64,000 nt of DNA from assembly GCF_000003815.2 (NCBI RefSeq), contig NC_049985.1, forward strand, positions 11,399,699 to 11,463,698. Direction: 5' to 3'. This stretch comes from Branchiostoma floridae (taxonomy: Eukaryota > Chordata > Leptocardii > Amphioxiformes > Branchiostomatidae). The notes under the pieces were generated by a model. The model had not been told where the DNA came from and made no database searches. It was given only the letters and a program-made list of their open reading frames with translations. Below are positions 40,720 to 53,400 of this stretch, one piece after another. How positions within the stretch are numbered: the stretch's first letter is position 1; every line of letters starts with the position of its first letter. The position numbers were made by a program, and so were the translations under genes.

Positions 40720-43351
40720 ATTGTCTGCTACACACGATATTCTCAATACGTGCAGTTTTTAGGCGTTAAAATGTCTTGATCATCCAGAGAATATACCTGT
40801 TGCAATATGTGTTTGTCTGATACTGCATCTTAATAGCCAGGACAGCTTGCCACACAGTTACTTCCTTGTGTTGAGGTTCCACTTCAGGTTTGACAGAGTT
40901 ATTACTGTAGCGTACAGTACCCTCTGGTGTCGTCATGAGCGATGGAAATATTTCCACAATGTCTAAGTGAAGTCGTGTTGAGAATTAACCACCTGGCTTT
41001 TTCCACCGGCCGGTCCCCCACTTTGGTCTTTTGAAAAATGCCAGACATCAAAGGCAGTTGAGTAAATTGCACAGAGTCAGGTTTGAATATATGATCAACT
41101 CACCCTGGTAACGTACATGCCACGTTTTAGTGTTGGTGACAGTTGGCCAACGGTGTCCAGACACGATGTAGTTCAAGACCAACTCTGCTATGGTCGCTAT
41201 AAAGGCTTGTACGCCATGATACGATTTTAGTCAAGAGGCATTCCTCATGGCTTCCCTCACCTCTGTATCCGTCCCTGTACGTTCAGTGCCTTGTGTAGTG
41301 TAGCCCACACCACCACAGTGTCGTCAGGAGCTTTGTTAGGCCGGCTCCATGCAGGTGTTTGCCTGTATTTGTCGTCACGTCACATTGCGACCAATGAGAG
41401 CACGGCCGCTGGACAAATTCTCAAACAACTGGGGAAAAGTTGTGGCGGGGATGGTCTCAAGACATCAGGTGGATTTCCGGACAAAGTCTTTAACACTGAC
41501 GCCACGTCACAGCTTTTCACAGCAGTGCAAATACAAAAATGAATACTATTTCTCTGGGACCTTGGTAGAAAAACGAAAAATCAGTTTTATGAAACAACAA
41601 GATCCACCACAGGTCGACAGAGGTGCTTGCTTCAAAGTGATTTTGGAAAGGACAGAAACAGATGTTTTTTGGGTCACACAGTAGGACGAATCATTTATAC
41701 CTAATACCTTCTTTTCACCGTAACGTACTGCCCTTTTTCCAGATGACAACACCACCGGATTGGCTGATAACTGTACTTAACGTTACCACGCAGCCTGTGT
41801 GGTAGAGAACACACATGTAACAATTGCACCAGTCTAACTGGTTATACAGCTGTTTCTGAACAACCTTTACAGAAAAGCGTCCTCCTGTACTGTTTTCAGC
41901 AACAAAATCATCAGCATTTCAAGACAATTAGGTGTAACTACGTCAGACATAAGCCCCAAATGCTTAGTTTTTGTTGTCGTAGTTTTTTTCTTAATTGTAA
42001 TTCTCATCTTTGCTAATACAGTGTGATTTAGACAAAGTGCCTTTTTAATCACCGCCTAATACGGAAGAGCAAATTGGCTAACGAAAGAGACGCATGTATT
42101 CAGCTCTAGTGCACTTTGTAATAAGGTGTGAGACAACACAAGGCAAATATCTAGCGAGTCTACCCGCCCCGGGGCCAGTCAGCACGGGTCAACAGTTCTG
42201 TTATTTAACGGAGAGCCTTTTCGTTTTCTAAATACCGCGTCGGCATCACCGAAAAGCCACAGGTCGATTTACCTTACCGTCATAATAACGTCATACAGCG
42301 TGCAGTGTCGGCGAACCTTAACGTGTACAGGTGCACCTAAAATAATAAACTATCACCCGGGTGTATTGTCATTACAAACATTCCTTGAGAATAATTAGAA
42401 GCGTAAATAACTCCTTTATTTTTGCAATACTTGTTGGTGACACCTTTACTTGTTTTCAAAACATTCTAGAGGTTTAGTTTGGATATGACACCTAACTTTT
42501 GAGACGGTGTCGCTAAGACTGCTCTACCGCGAACCTATTTACCAAGCCAACAGGTGAAACGCAAATATCCAGTCTGAGTCGCCCCGCGTGTTTGAACAAG
42601 ACCACAGTGTTCCCGCCTGTATCCCTGAGAGGAAGGAATTCCTTTTCTCCTCCCCGCTTTTGTGAGGAAAGAGAGCATGGCGAGCCTTCAACACCAGGAG
42701 ACGCAACCCTCATTTCTTAGTCATTCATAATTCGTGACTTTTGTCGTGTGTGTGGAGTTGAACGATGTTTGGGTAGTGTCACCAAGGCTGCGGGATCGGA
42801 GGTCGGACTTTGCGCCATGGCGGGCATGGGAGCGTGCGTGTGGATACAGGGCGGAAACACTCACGGGCAGATTAAGTCACCAACACGGACACAGATTTCT
42901 TACTTACGAGTAAACAAGGAAAAACACGAACATTTAAGTGCATTCGTGCACCGTGCCTGGTCATGGTACAGTCTCTACACGCAGATAACCCTGCAGTAGG
43001 TCATAAATAAAAAAGTAAATGTAGCTTTTTAACGTCAAGAAGACCTCTCTATGAAAAGAGCTCGAGGTGCCGTCTTGATACACGTCTGTTTCCCTCTTCT
43101 TATTCTGACAACCTGACATCGTTATATAGTAGCCAAACGTACCCAAATCCCCATGCTCTCATTTAAAAAGTCAAGAAGGTTGACAAGAACATTGTGACGG
43201 AAGTGTATGCTCAAACATTTTTTTCATACACAGGCCATTTATGTTAACTACCCTTTAATTGTTTCTCTAAACATATACATATCAATGCCCTCTTCACATT
43301 CAGATAATACGAATCTATAGAATGACATTGTAATAATATTGCATGATAGCC
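40720..43351. other. Non-coding spacer, nothing recognised
   Basis: About 2.6 kb between the 441-aa gene and the sialidase. Short frames exist but none shows domain-like composition or plausible splice structure. It presumably contains the 5' UTR and promoter of the 441-aa gene. Confidence 0.5.
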
Positions 43352-46300
43352 TCACGATCCTTCCCAAGTAGATATTTCCAGTTTAGTAACAGCGATTTCA
43401 TCATATGGATTTGTAGTGCCTCTTTCATACATGATGTAGAGGTGACTTGTATCTTGAGGAGGCATCATGAGTGTGGAGTACCCTGCCGACTCTCCCCAGA
43501 TCTGTTTCTGGGAGCTCCACGTCTTCCCGTCGTCGTGACTCCATCTGATGTGTAAGTTCTGACCTGAAAGTAAAATTTGAGAACCAACGTCAAGACATTA
43601 GATTGCTATAGCCTTTGTTTTAACAAAAATGCTTTTAGAACATGAGTTTGAGGATCTCACTCCTTTATGAAACATGTGGCATGTGGAATATACATAACTG
43701 CGAAAACATACAGATAAAAAACATGCTAGATATCATGTTAACTTGTCGTTCCCTTGTTCAGTTATCCCCCTTAGAAAATTTTGACAAAAACGCCCCTGCA
43801 GTTCCAGAGCAACATTCTAGGGGGCGCAAACATACACCATGTACACACATGCACGCACGTCACAGGCTATCTGCCGCCAAAAAATCAAAACCATAGCACA
43901 TCTAGGTTAAAAAGGTACAGAAAAACGGAATTTCTGCCGTAGTACCAAGGTCACATGTCCTTTGTCTTCCTAACCACTACCCACATACCAAATATCATCG
44001 TAATCCATCCAGAGGTTCACAAGTTATGTTGACTACAAAAATGCGGAAACACAAACAAACACACAGACAGACCCCAAACAATATCTCAATTCTTCATGAA
44101 GATAATTTTCGGAACATAGCGGTACCCACGTTTATAGTCATGTTTCGGACCGGAGTAGAACATGGTACCACCGTGGTACCACAGCCCCGACGCGATCCTC
44201 GGTTCTACGAGCGCTCCGTCCAAGTACGTGTGGTTTCGTGGCAGCGTTTCTCCCCCATCAAAGCTCCGCATGACGATCTTACAGTGTCGTTTTTTGTAAA
44301 CCTTTTCATTCCGGGCGACTACGTATATGGACCCATCAGGTAACTCCACTGGCTACAAAGAATAGGGAAAAAGGACATGAAAGCAAAAATGGTGGTGCTC
44401 TTGAAATAGCGATTCTGATTCGTAAGGGCATACTTTGTGGATTCACCTATTGTTGTAATATTTTTGTCTTCGGTAATAATACTTTTTCTATTTTTCGTTT
44501 CCTCAAACAGCCCGGCCGGGCCCCGGTTTGGAAATACGGCGTTAGGTTTAGGTCCAATTTCCAAACCGGGGCCCGGTCGGGATGTTTGCGGAAACGAAAA
44601 ATAAAACTGTGTATCAAGGAATATACACAAGTTATGCCAATGACTATTTCTTCACGTTCTGCATATTTCGTTGCCTTTTATATCATTTTTTTTTCGTTTC
44701 CGAAAGCTACCCGGCCGGAGCCCGGATTGGGAATTAGAGACCTAAGCCTAAGCCTTACCTGGCATTCGTCGGGGTCGAAGTCTCCTGCTGTGCCGTTAGT
44801 GAAGGGCACACTCGGCACGACGGCCCCGTGTCTCCACGTCACACCGTGGTCATCACTCAGCAGCAGCACCAGGCCTTTACCATGGTGGAACCCGTGTCCG
44901 CACACAACCAGCCGGCCCTTGGCTGGGTCATGCTTTTTCTGAAAGAAGCGAACATTATCAGGGACATTAAGTTAAGGACTTTTCTCATATGAATTTTTAA
45001 GAACAAACAGGTGTTGGTTATTCAACAGCTACAACAGATAATCTCCTAACTATACATCATCATCATCATCGCGGGCTGTTCGCCCGGACCAAGTCCACCC
45101 TCTCCTTCCAGACCTTCCTAACTATACAGATAGTAATAATATAACACTTTAGAAGTCACGACAGAACGTTTGAAAATACGTAGTCATATATGATCATATA
45201 TCGGTCCTGCAAACTTCATACTGTGAATATACGAACCATATATAAGCACAGTACCACAACGGACCTTAATTGAAAATCATTTTAATCTTTCAGTATAAAC
45301 GATAGAAACTGGAGCCTATTTCTACCTCATGAATAGGTTCCATGTAAAAGTTTTATCCGTCAGTCTTGTGAAAGCGCTACCCATTTTCCCTACTAAACGT
45401 CTAATAAGCTTTTTACTGTAGCAATCACACACATAGACCAGTAATTGCGCCAAAAAAGCAGTTACTCAAGCCGACAAGTAACTGGATATGATTTTGGAAA
45501 CGGTCAGACGTTTCAGATGGCATCCACTATATTTCCTTAGTGACACTTTTGTCTAACCTTCATCGACAGACCAGTAATTACTTACCTGTATACCATACCC
45601 TGGGCCCGGGTATGCGGCATAATCTTCCCCCACCATGTCAGTGATGTTTCTCGGCCTGCCCCACGTGATTCCGTCGTCTGTACTGTTCATCAGCATCATT
45701 GATATCAGCGGACAGAACTCACAATACGCGTACATCAGGAAGATGGTCGCAGTGGTGTCGTCCACGAAAACAGTTCCAATGTAGGAGCTGATCGTGGAAC
45801 TGTCATCCATAAGCCGCTGTGGGGGCGACCACGTTTCACCTGTGAACGAAATAGAATGGTAGAAAACAATCAAGCAAAGGTTGTTGTAGCCTATATCGTC
45901 ACCCGTCCCGGTTGAGACCTGAGAGACGGTTAGTGTGCTCTGATGTAGATGGCGGGGGACGATATCAACTCTTCCAACAACCTTTGACCCATTACTGACG
46001 TCACATGCGCATATCTTCTCATGTCCAGGGCAATTGGGTCAGATAGTTGACGACGACTGAGCGATTCAGACGTAAATTCTGGTATGATTTTTCCGTTTGG
46101 AGAACATAATGTAATTTATCAACTAAAATGAACTTCCATACTAAACAGACTGCTTGTGTTACATGTACCTCCATCTGTCGATCTTCTCACGGCAAAGATT
46201 TTTGAATGTATGTCTCCTTCCGACTTCCTCCTCCCTTCTACTACAGCTACCAGGTTTCCTCCAGGAGTGTACGTAAGAACAGGTATCCGGTAGATGAGGA

Positions 46301-48913
46301 TGTCTCCCTTCCTCGGGCTGGTGAACAGTACCACGTCATGTACCACGTTTAGAGAGACGCCGATTTGTGGTCTCGGCTGTCCATCGTCTGTAATCTACAG
46401 ACAGAAATATGAAACCACATTCCCTTACTCGCGTTAGAAAAGTTTGACTGACTTTCAACTGTAATGCCCCTGTCACACAGTAAACAGTCGAACCGCAGAG
46501 CTCTATGCGCATCCGTTCTGCGCAGCCTTCTCTGGACAGGTCATAAGCCAGAACGCAGTTTGTCCTGGTTTGACCCCGCTGCATGCGTATAAACAACTGC
46601 CTGTTGTGCAACAAAAAGACCTCAGACCTACATAATGTTTATACTTTTTCATATCTACAGGATTTGCCCAGCACAGCCATGTGGATATTTATTGCATTGC
46701 AAAAGTTCAGCCAACGTTGTGGCCCCCGAAACAAAGCAATTTTCGGTCTGTGTATTTGTGATTATCTTTTCTCCAGTTGGCCGGGACACAATCAGTTTTG
46801 TCCACAGTCGGACAGTCCAGTTCCTCACCTTTACATTGATACCAAACTTGAAGGGTAGATTTTAGGAGAAACGGTTTTGCCCCCAAAAAAACTACAGCCA
46901 TGTCAAATTGCCCGGCGTCTTTTTTCGAATGAGAAACCGCACACACTGATCTTTCACTATGCTTTACAAACCTCAGCAATGATGTTTTGACATCATTACG
47001 CTTGCACATGAATCCTACTTATTCTGGCTTCTGGATAATGTTAGTTTTATTTTGGTGGGCTTCCCGAAATCTATTTGCGACGGCAAGACTTGAGCCGTTA
47101 GTTATATCAACTTTTCCAAATGCTGGTTGAACTTGCAACATTAGGCCTGCCCCCCGCGGCACGAACATGGAACGTACCGGCTGGGTTCCACCGTTCGAAC
47201 CCAGGTTCGGACCAGGAGTTCGAAACAGATTGACTAAAAATATGATGAATTTTAAAAATACTTACTTTGTACTAAAACTCTGTGTCTATTTGTGTTTGAT
47301 TATCATCATGCCACTTATTATACTGCATGTGACAGCCGCACCCATTCAGATTCTTGTACCAAGAAATGGGGTCTGTGACACAATGCGAAATGTACAAAAA
47401 TTGGGTCCGTCCGCAGGGTAGTGTGCTTGGGTAGCTACAACCAGACTGAAACTTCACCACTGTGATTTGCGCATGTTCGCAGTTAATTTGGGGGCAAAAC
47501 CGTTTCTCCTAAAATCTACCCTTCAAGTTTGGTATCAATGTAAAGGTGAGGAGCTGGACTGTCCGACTGTGGACAAACCTGATTGTGCCCCGGCCAACTG
47601 GAGAAAAGATAATCACAAATACACAGACCGAAAATTGCTTTTTTTCGAGGGGCCACAACGTTGGCTGATCTTTTGCAATGCAATAAATATCCACATGGCT
47701 GTGCTGGGCAAATCCTGTAGATACGAAAAAGTATAGACGTTATGTATATCTAAGGTGTCTTTGTTGCAAAATAAGCTGTAGTTTACACCCATGCAGCGGG
47801 GTCAGTCAGTGACCCGGCGTAAGCCGTATTTCAGAGAATAACGCGTTCTAGGGTGACCTGCGGTTCGACTGTAAAGGCTTCGTCGTATCAAGTTGTTGAT
47901 CGTCCGAGCGTCGAGCGTATTTTTTCACCTGAAAGGAAAGCCTATCGCATTAAACAGGGCTAAAATCACGCGGTGATTGAAAGAATACCGGGCATTTCAA
48001 AGTCGAAAATGTCATTTAGAGCGCACAGACCTGACGGCCGATCGTTTTTTCCCCCTGTGACAGGGGTTTTAACGGTCTTTTACTAGACAGTATACTTAAT
48101 AAAATGATCGATAACCCTCCCTATTTATGCTATTGAGCACATATTGGTGCATGTGTGCACATGTGTAGTTATGCCAATAAAGACGTCAACACACTTGAAT
48201 CAAAAAGGAATATATATATACAACCATCCACTTGCTTAAAAGAGAGAGTACATGTAACCTTGCTTACCTGTAAATGATGGGAATAATCTTGTATCGAAGA
48301 GCCCTCAGCTACCTGGACGGCAGTGTTGATATTCTACATTAGAGAAGTCAGTTGGTTATAACTGTTAACGTTTACCATTTACTAGGAAATTGCTTTATCG
48401 GAATTCTGCAACTCGGCGGTACTGAAGCGCCGACTAGTAACCAATAACGGTACTGCAGCATTGGAACTGAACACCGGCAATATGTTGGCGACCGGAAGGT
48501 TACAGAATCAAAGGAAGGTAGTGCTCGTCGATGCGGACGAATGTAAAATATGTTTCGCTATCGCAAATCATCAGTCTATTGCTGCTAATTATATACCAGA
48601 TATTATTTTAGTTATGTGGGTATATATGGCAAGTTCCCATCGAATTTAGATAACGTTAACTAGCAGGCTCGCCAGCCACGATATGTAGCAATGATAGGTA
48701 ACGTTAACGTTACCAAGAATCAAAGCTGTCAACTACATTTACATTAATGTAAATCTTTTTATAGATCTACTGCGAGCTTTACGTTACCATTTGATAGTTA
48801 TAGAAGGTGTTGTTCACAATCCACCGTGCCAGGACGACTACGATGAAAAGTGAAGCGAGAAGTAGCAGCCTCAACCTCATTGACATGGGTCGTATTTTGC
48901 TGTGGGTAGCCAT
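43352..48913 (-). CDS. Membrane-anchored exo-alpha-sialidase (neuraminidase), 428 aa
   Basis: Seven exons, 48913-48788, 48333-48268, 46394-46169, 45839-45586, 44938-44759, 44352-44130 and 43563-43352, are in consistent phases and end in TGA. Residues about 13-31 form a Leu/Val-rich signal anchor after a basic start, so it is probably a type II membrane or secretory-pathway protein. The six-bladed sialidase fold is shown by the YRIP motif (R100), EGRRKSEGD (candidate acid/base D125), GPGYGIQ, ECQ (E282), VVAR (R298), R359 (codon split by the last intron) and SAGYS (Y387). These line up with the Arg triad, Glu and Tyr of animal NEU-type enzymes. Asp boxes are STDGGETW, STDDGITW, SDDHGVTW, SFDGGETL (weak) and SHDDGKTW. 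It removes terminal sialic acids from glycoconjugates. The specific paralogue (NEU1-4 or another class) is not assignable by eye. A foldback element occupies its second intron. Confidence 0.93.
44492..44543. mobile_element. End fragment of the TTCCAAAC-ended element
   Basis: The right end only (TTTCCTCAAACAGCCCGG, then GGCCCCGGTTTGGAA), 15 bases from the full copy at 44559. Confidence 0.55.
44559..44733. mobile_element. Short inverted-repeat element, TTCCAAAC-ended family, copy 2
   Basis: It begins TTCCAAACCGGGGCCCGG and ends GGAGCCCGGATTGGGAA. The interior shares TTTATATCAT plus a T-run and AAAGCTACC with 2496-2660. It sits in a sialidase intron, 26 bases downstream of the exon ending at 44759. 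Confidence 0.65.
46467..48066. mobile_element. 1.6-kb foldback (long inverted repeat) element in the sialidase intron
   Basis: The ends are CCCCTGTCACA (46467) and its complement TGTGACAGGGG (48066). Arms of about 430 bases are inverted copies; for example ATCTACAGGATTTGCCCAGC at about 46656 and its complement near 47720, and GGTTTTGCCCCCAAA at about 46871 and its complement near 47495. About 570 bases separate the arms. No transposase ORF is present. TAA occurs just outside or at both ends (46462-46464 and 48070-48072), but the exact target duplication is unclear. Confidence 0.82.
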
Positions 48914-50453
48914 GGGAGGTCATCTGAAGATCACGGGCACATCTTGAGGTACCTGAATAAATGAAATATTAGAATTCTTATAACGTATTTAACGTTATAT
49001 CTTTGCCTCACGAGATGTCAGTGGCGCATAAAGTTAGAAATATCTGCGATACATACTGACGTTGCATGTCCTAAAATCAGTAAGCCAGTATATGATTATA
49101 AATTTCCACAATTCCAGTCCGAGGTCAATATGTTATAACGTTACAAATCATGTGACTCTATTTTGTATGCATGTCAGTTAAGGCTGTACAAAAACATTCA
49201 GCTCGTTAAAAGCGAGAGTGTTCTGATAGAATGTCAGAATAGATGTATAGTATGGTAGCTATGGACTTCATTTTGACATCAAGTTGATTGTTTTTGGTAT
49301 GCACATCGATACGTGACGCTCCCGTTAGACGACAGACCGTTGCCATTGCCAGACGACTATCTGTTACAGAGTCATAAATCCCATTTAACTGTATCAACTT
49401 GCCTTACCTTCATCAGCGTTGATATATGCCGTTATAACACAGGTGACATGGCTGTTCCGGGTTGCAGCCAGGCTGGTGAAAATGGCGCGCACTTTGAACT
49501 CTGAACCTTCACCCAATGTCACGTTCGAGGTTTGATGTCNNNNNNNNNNNNNNNNNNNNNNNNNNNNNNNNNNNNNNNNNNNNNNNNNNNNNNNNNNNNN
49601 NNNNNNNNNNNNNNNNNNNNNNNNNNNNNNNNNNNNNNNGAAGGCCAAAGGGGGGTCCCCCCCCCCCGGCGTGCCCCCCCCCCCCCCCCCAAAAAAAATA
49701 GGGTGAATGTTTAAATTGTTGTAACCCCCCACCAACGTAAGGTCATGTCATCCTAAGTACACAAGAGAAATCAAAACTTTCAGGTACAATGGGACACGTA
49801 TAAGTAAATGAAGTGAATAATTAAGCTTCATGATTATTTTACTTAACGTTGAACTATGTGGATCACTACGGTGAACTAAAATAGCTCCGGAAATAGGCAT
49901 GCAGACCCTCAGGCACGAAAAGAACTTAAAAGACTGAAGAGACCAAGCAGTGTATTAAAATAGCAGATTTACTTTTAAAACAGTTAGCTGTGGACATATT
50001 TACAGTAGTGTTGGACGATACCTTTTATTCATAAGATCATTCAAGTTCAAGTTTGTTTAATCATGCATAGCAGTCCTAATGTCATTCATGAATTTCTAGA
50101 CATGTCGTTTGAAAAATATATTTCTCCTGTGAATTTCCTTGTTAAAGAACTTTACATGCTTTATAATAGACCTCCATGGCAACATGAGGAGAAGGACGGT
50201 CGTAAATATGGCTCGAGCTCTTGATTCTACGTATTGAAACATGCAATTTACACTAAACGCATGTACATGTTCTGGTACTTTCATACTGTAGAACAATTCT
50301 TCTAGCTTTGAATGCTTGATGAACAGAATTTGCGAATGAAATTTGCTGCAGCTTTAGAAAGTCCGGGTATACTTTAAACTTTTTTTTCGTCCGTGGTGAT
50401 TACATGTATTTGATTGCATGCATTTGGACGGAACCAATGTCTGTTTGTCAACA
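48914..50453. other. Non-coding spacer containing an assembly gap
   Basis: Sialidase promoter side and 3' flank of the 549-aa gene. Nothing coding is recognised; 49540-49639 is N. Confidence 0.5.
49540..49690. other. Assembly gap (100 N) with homopolymer edge
   Basis: 49540-49639 is N. The right edge is a run of G, two long C runs and an A run, typical of low-quality sequence at a contig end or of an unclonable homopolymer. Confidence 0.85.
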
Positions 50454-53400
50454 TCATAGTACTGCGTCTTTTGCATTTGCAGCCCAGCTCGTCAGCCGAG
50501 GCCCCTTCCTCTGCCAGTCCTGCAGCTCGGACGGACGGTGGTAGATACGGACGTACCTGTAAGATCGAAACATATTGGTAAAAACTTTATTCATTTGACG
50601 GCTGTGTTTCACATCATCTCCAACTTTGTTTAGCTTTCAGTGTCCACCACGGTATTTTATTCTAAACTGAGATCTTGTGAGTCTATATTTTATAAGCTCA
50701 TGTACCTCATTATAGTTGTACATCCAACTTCATATCGTCGTAATCAAGCAAAATCATCATTCGTAAAAAAAAAGGTCGATCGCAAAAGCCAAGCCGAACA
50801 CAATAGAGATAACTGAAATTTACCAATGACTCGCTATGTTGCGTTCTACATACTTGAGTAGAGAGCAGCTAGAAAGAACACATCTTTACCTGCAGTGTGA
50901 GCGTATTTTCTCCATCTCGTTCATCTGTGCCGTTAGTGTATCTCTCGGGGTGGGCGCTAGGAGGCGCTTGGACTGACGCATGAGCAGACCTCCACTGTCG
51001 TCATCCTGCCTCTCCACAACGATCACAGGCTGCTGATTGGCTGGTAGGGACAATGACGTCAGAATATAAATAAGTTTAAAAGTGTATACAGAAACTGTAC
51101 ATTTTACATCTTATGCACTGTGTGGTCATTAGAGCATTTAGTATAACACGCAGAATCATTGCGTTGGAAATTGTATAACTATCGGTTCTGTTGAATTCGA
51201 ACTGAGCTAGGGCCATTGCTTTCTGTTATTATGCATTAGTTCATAAAAGGAAACTTTTGGCAATGAACAACAACAATACATGCATACCTTCATCGTCCAT
51301 TTTCTTAAGAAAACAGCTGACTTTTTCCCTTTGCTGTTGCTCCTTTCTCCGGACGTCTTCTAGTAACTTTTGTCTTGTCAGTCTTTCTCTTCTCTGTGGA
51401 ACCTTAAAGTAGTCATAGATATCTACTTTTGTAGAAATGTGTTTCTGCTCCGGCGTGAAGTCCCCGTTTGCTTCCTTTTTGTACACGGTAACCTCGTAGT
51501 TGTCTGGGAGTTTCTTCTTCTTCTTCCGCCAAAGACTCCCCGTAGAAGAGCTCCCACATACAGACCCTTGTGGGACAGACAAATGTTTCGCTCCCGTTGA
51601 ATTTTTCCTGCTCTGCTTTCCTTTGTCTTTGTCCTTCTTTTTCTTGGACTCCTTTTGAAGGTCTTTCGTGTTTTCAACCGAACTTGAGGTAAGATTCTCG
51701 TTATTGTTGTCATTTTTGTCGTCCAATCGCGACTTGGGATCATTTGTCGCTGTGACAACGTCAATCACGTCATCTGAGGGAATTCTGGGTAACGTATTTT
51801 CTTGCTGATCTGTCGTTTGTGGTCTACCGTCGACAGTCGTTCTTTCACTGACACTCGACTCATCGTCGTCAGACAGTTTGGAGTTTAATGACATATTTTC
51901 GTCTTGCGATCTGTCACCCAAAGGCGGTAAAGTCTTTTTGGAAGTTCTTCCTTTCTTATTTCTATTCCCTTTCTTCTTCTTGCTATTTGTTCCTTCCTTG
52001 TCTTGTCTGTTCGCTTTTGAATCGTTTTCCTTTAAGACATCTTCTCCGTTTGAAGGTTGGATATCATAAGTCTTCTGCAGAGAAGACAATAACGACGCCG
52101 TCTCTTCTTGTATGGAAGACTTTCTCCTCCCTGGGTGGAAGGAATCCGGAACATCGAGGAAAGGGCTGCCGGGCGAGCGCTCCGGATTTTCCGGATTGTG
52201 GCTCGTCCCCATAAAGTCGTGTCCAATGTGACCTTCCACGACAAGGGCGGCTGGTTGTGCTCTCCCATCGTTGTTGTGAGATGGTTGTGCTTCTGTCTTC
52301 TTTGTGAGGTCCAGGACATCACTATTAGCTGCAAATAGAGATGTTTACAGATGTTATTTAATGATTATGATAACGAACAGGAGAGAAGGAATAGTGGGGC
52401 GGGCTACTCTCCAAGCAGAGGTTGATGGTTAAAAATCTATAGCTGACGACATATTATCATTATGTATTTCCATATGCTATATGCTCAACTCATATATCCG
52501 CCTACGTAGGCCAATATACTTTATTCCGAATGCGAGACCACATCACCCATACATGACTGTGTTGTTATCGATATCAATAGTATTTTGTTGTTATGTGTGT
52601 AGCCCATCCTCCTACGCAGGGACATCCAATAGCCAAACTGCCTGTCTGGCTGTTGGATGTCCCTGCGTAGGAGGATGGTGTAGCCTCGCAGCTCCATTGT
52701 CTATATAGCTAGTAGTTGTTATTGGTTGCCATTGTACCTTATGCGATTGTTACCTTTGCCAGAATGGCTAAGGTTATGTTTTCGGTTTGGTGGTGTGGTT
52801 CTCCCCGTTTGTGAGCAGCATAACTCGAGAGGACTTCGATGGATGCAGCTGATATTTGGTGGGTGGGTAGGGGTGTGGAAGACGAAGGTCGAGTTCGATA
52901 ATGGGCCTCCTAGCGGCTTGCTAAGGTACTGCAGCAGGACCTGTATGCTTGATATCTCGCGTTCCGGACATGCTGCGGTCGTGATTTTTGAGCGTTAGGG
53001 AGCCCTTAAAGCAGGGAGTGATTGCTGCGAGTTTGGGCCCCCTAGTGGCTTTCATGGAAGTGCAGGCGCCGGTTTAATTGCAAACTTTTGTCTGCGGACA
53101 GCATAACTCGAGAAGACTTTGACGGATGCAGCTGGTATTTGGTGGGTGGGTAGGGGTCTGGGAAACGAAGGGGGAGTTCGATAATGGGCCCCCTAGCGGC
53201 TTCCCTTGGTACTGCAGTGCAACTTCCGGGTGTGTTTTTCCATCTTCTGAACATGGTATGGCCACGAGTTTTGGGTGTTAGATAGCTGTTGTGCTCAGGA
53301 GTTAGTGACATAAGTTTGGGCCCCCTAGCGGCTAGTGTAGGGATAGCAGGGGCATTCTTGTCGAAAACCTCTGAAGCAGTACAACCCCACTCCACCTTAG

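Noticed and set aside
46583-47736. Several 76-100 codon frames on both strands
   Set aside because: They are mirror translations of the two arms of the foldback element, not independent genes.
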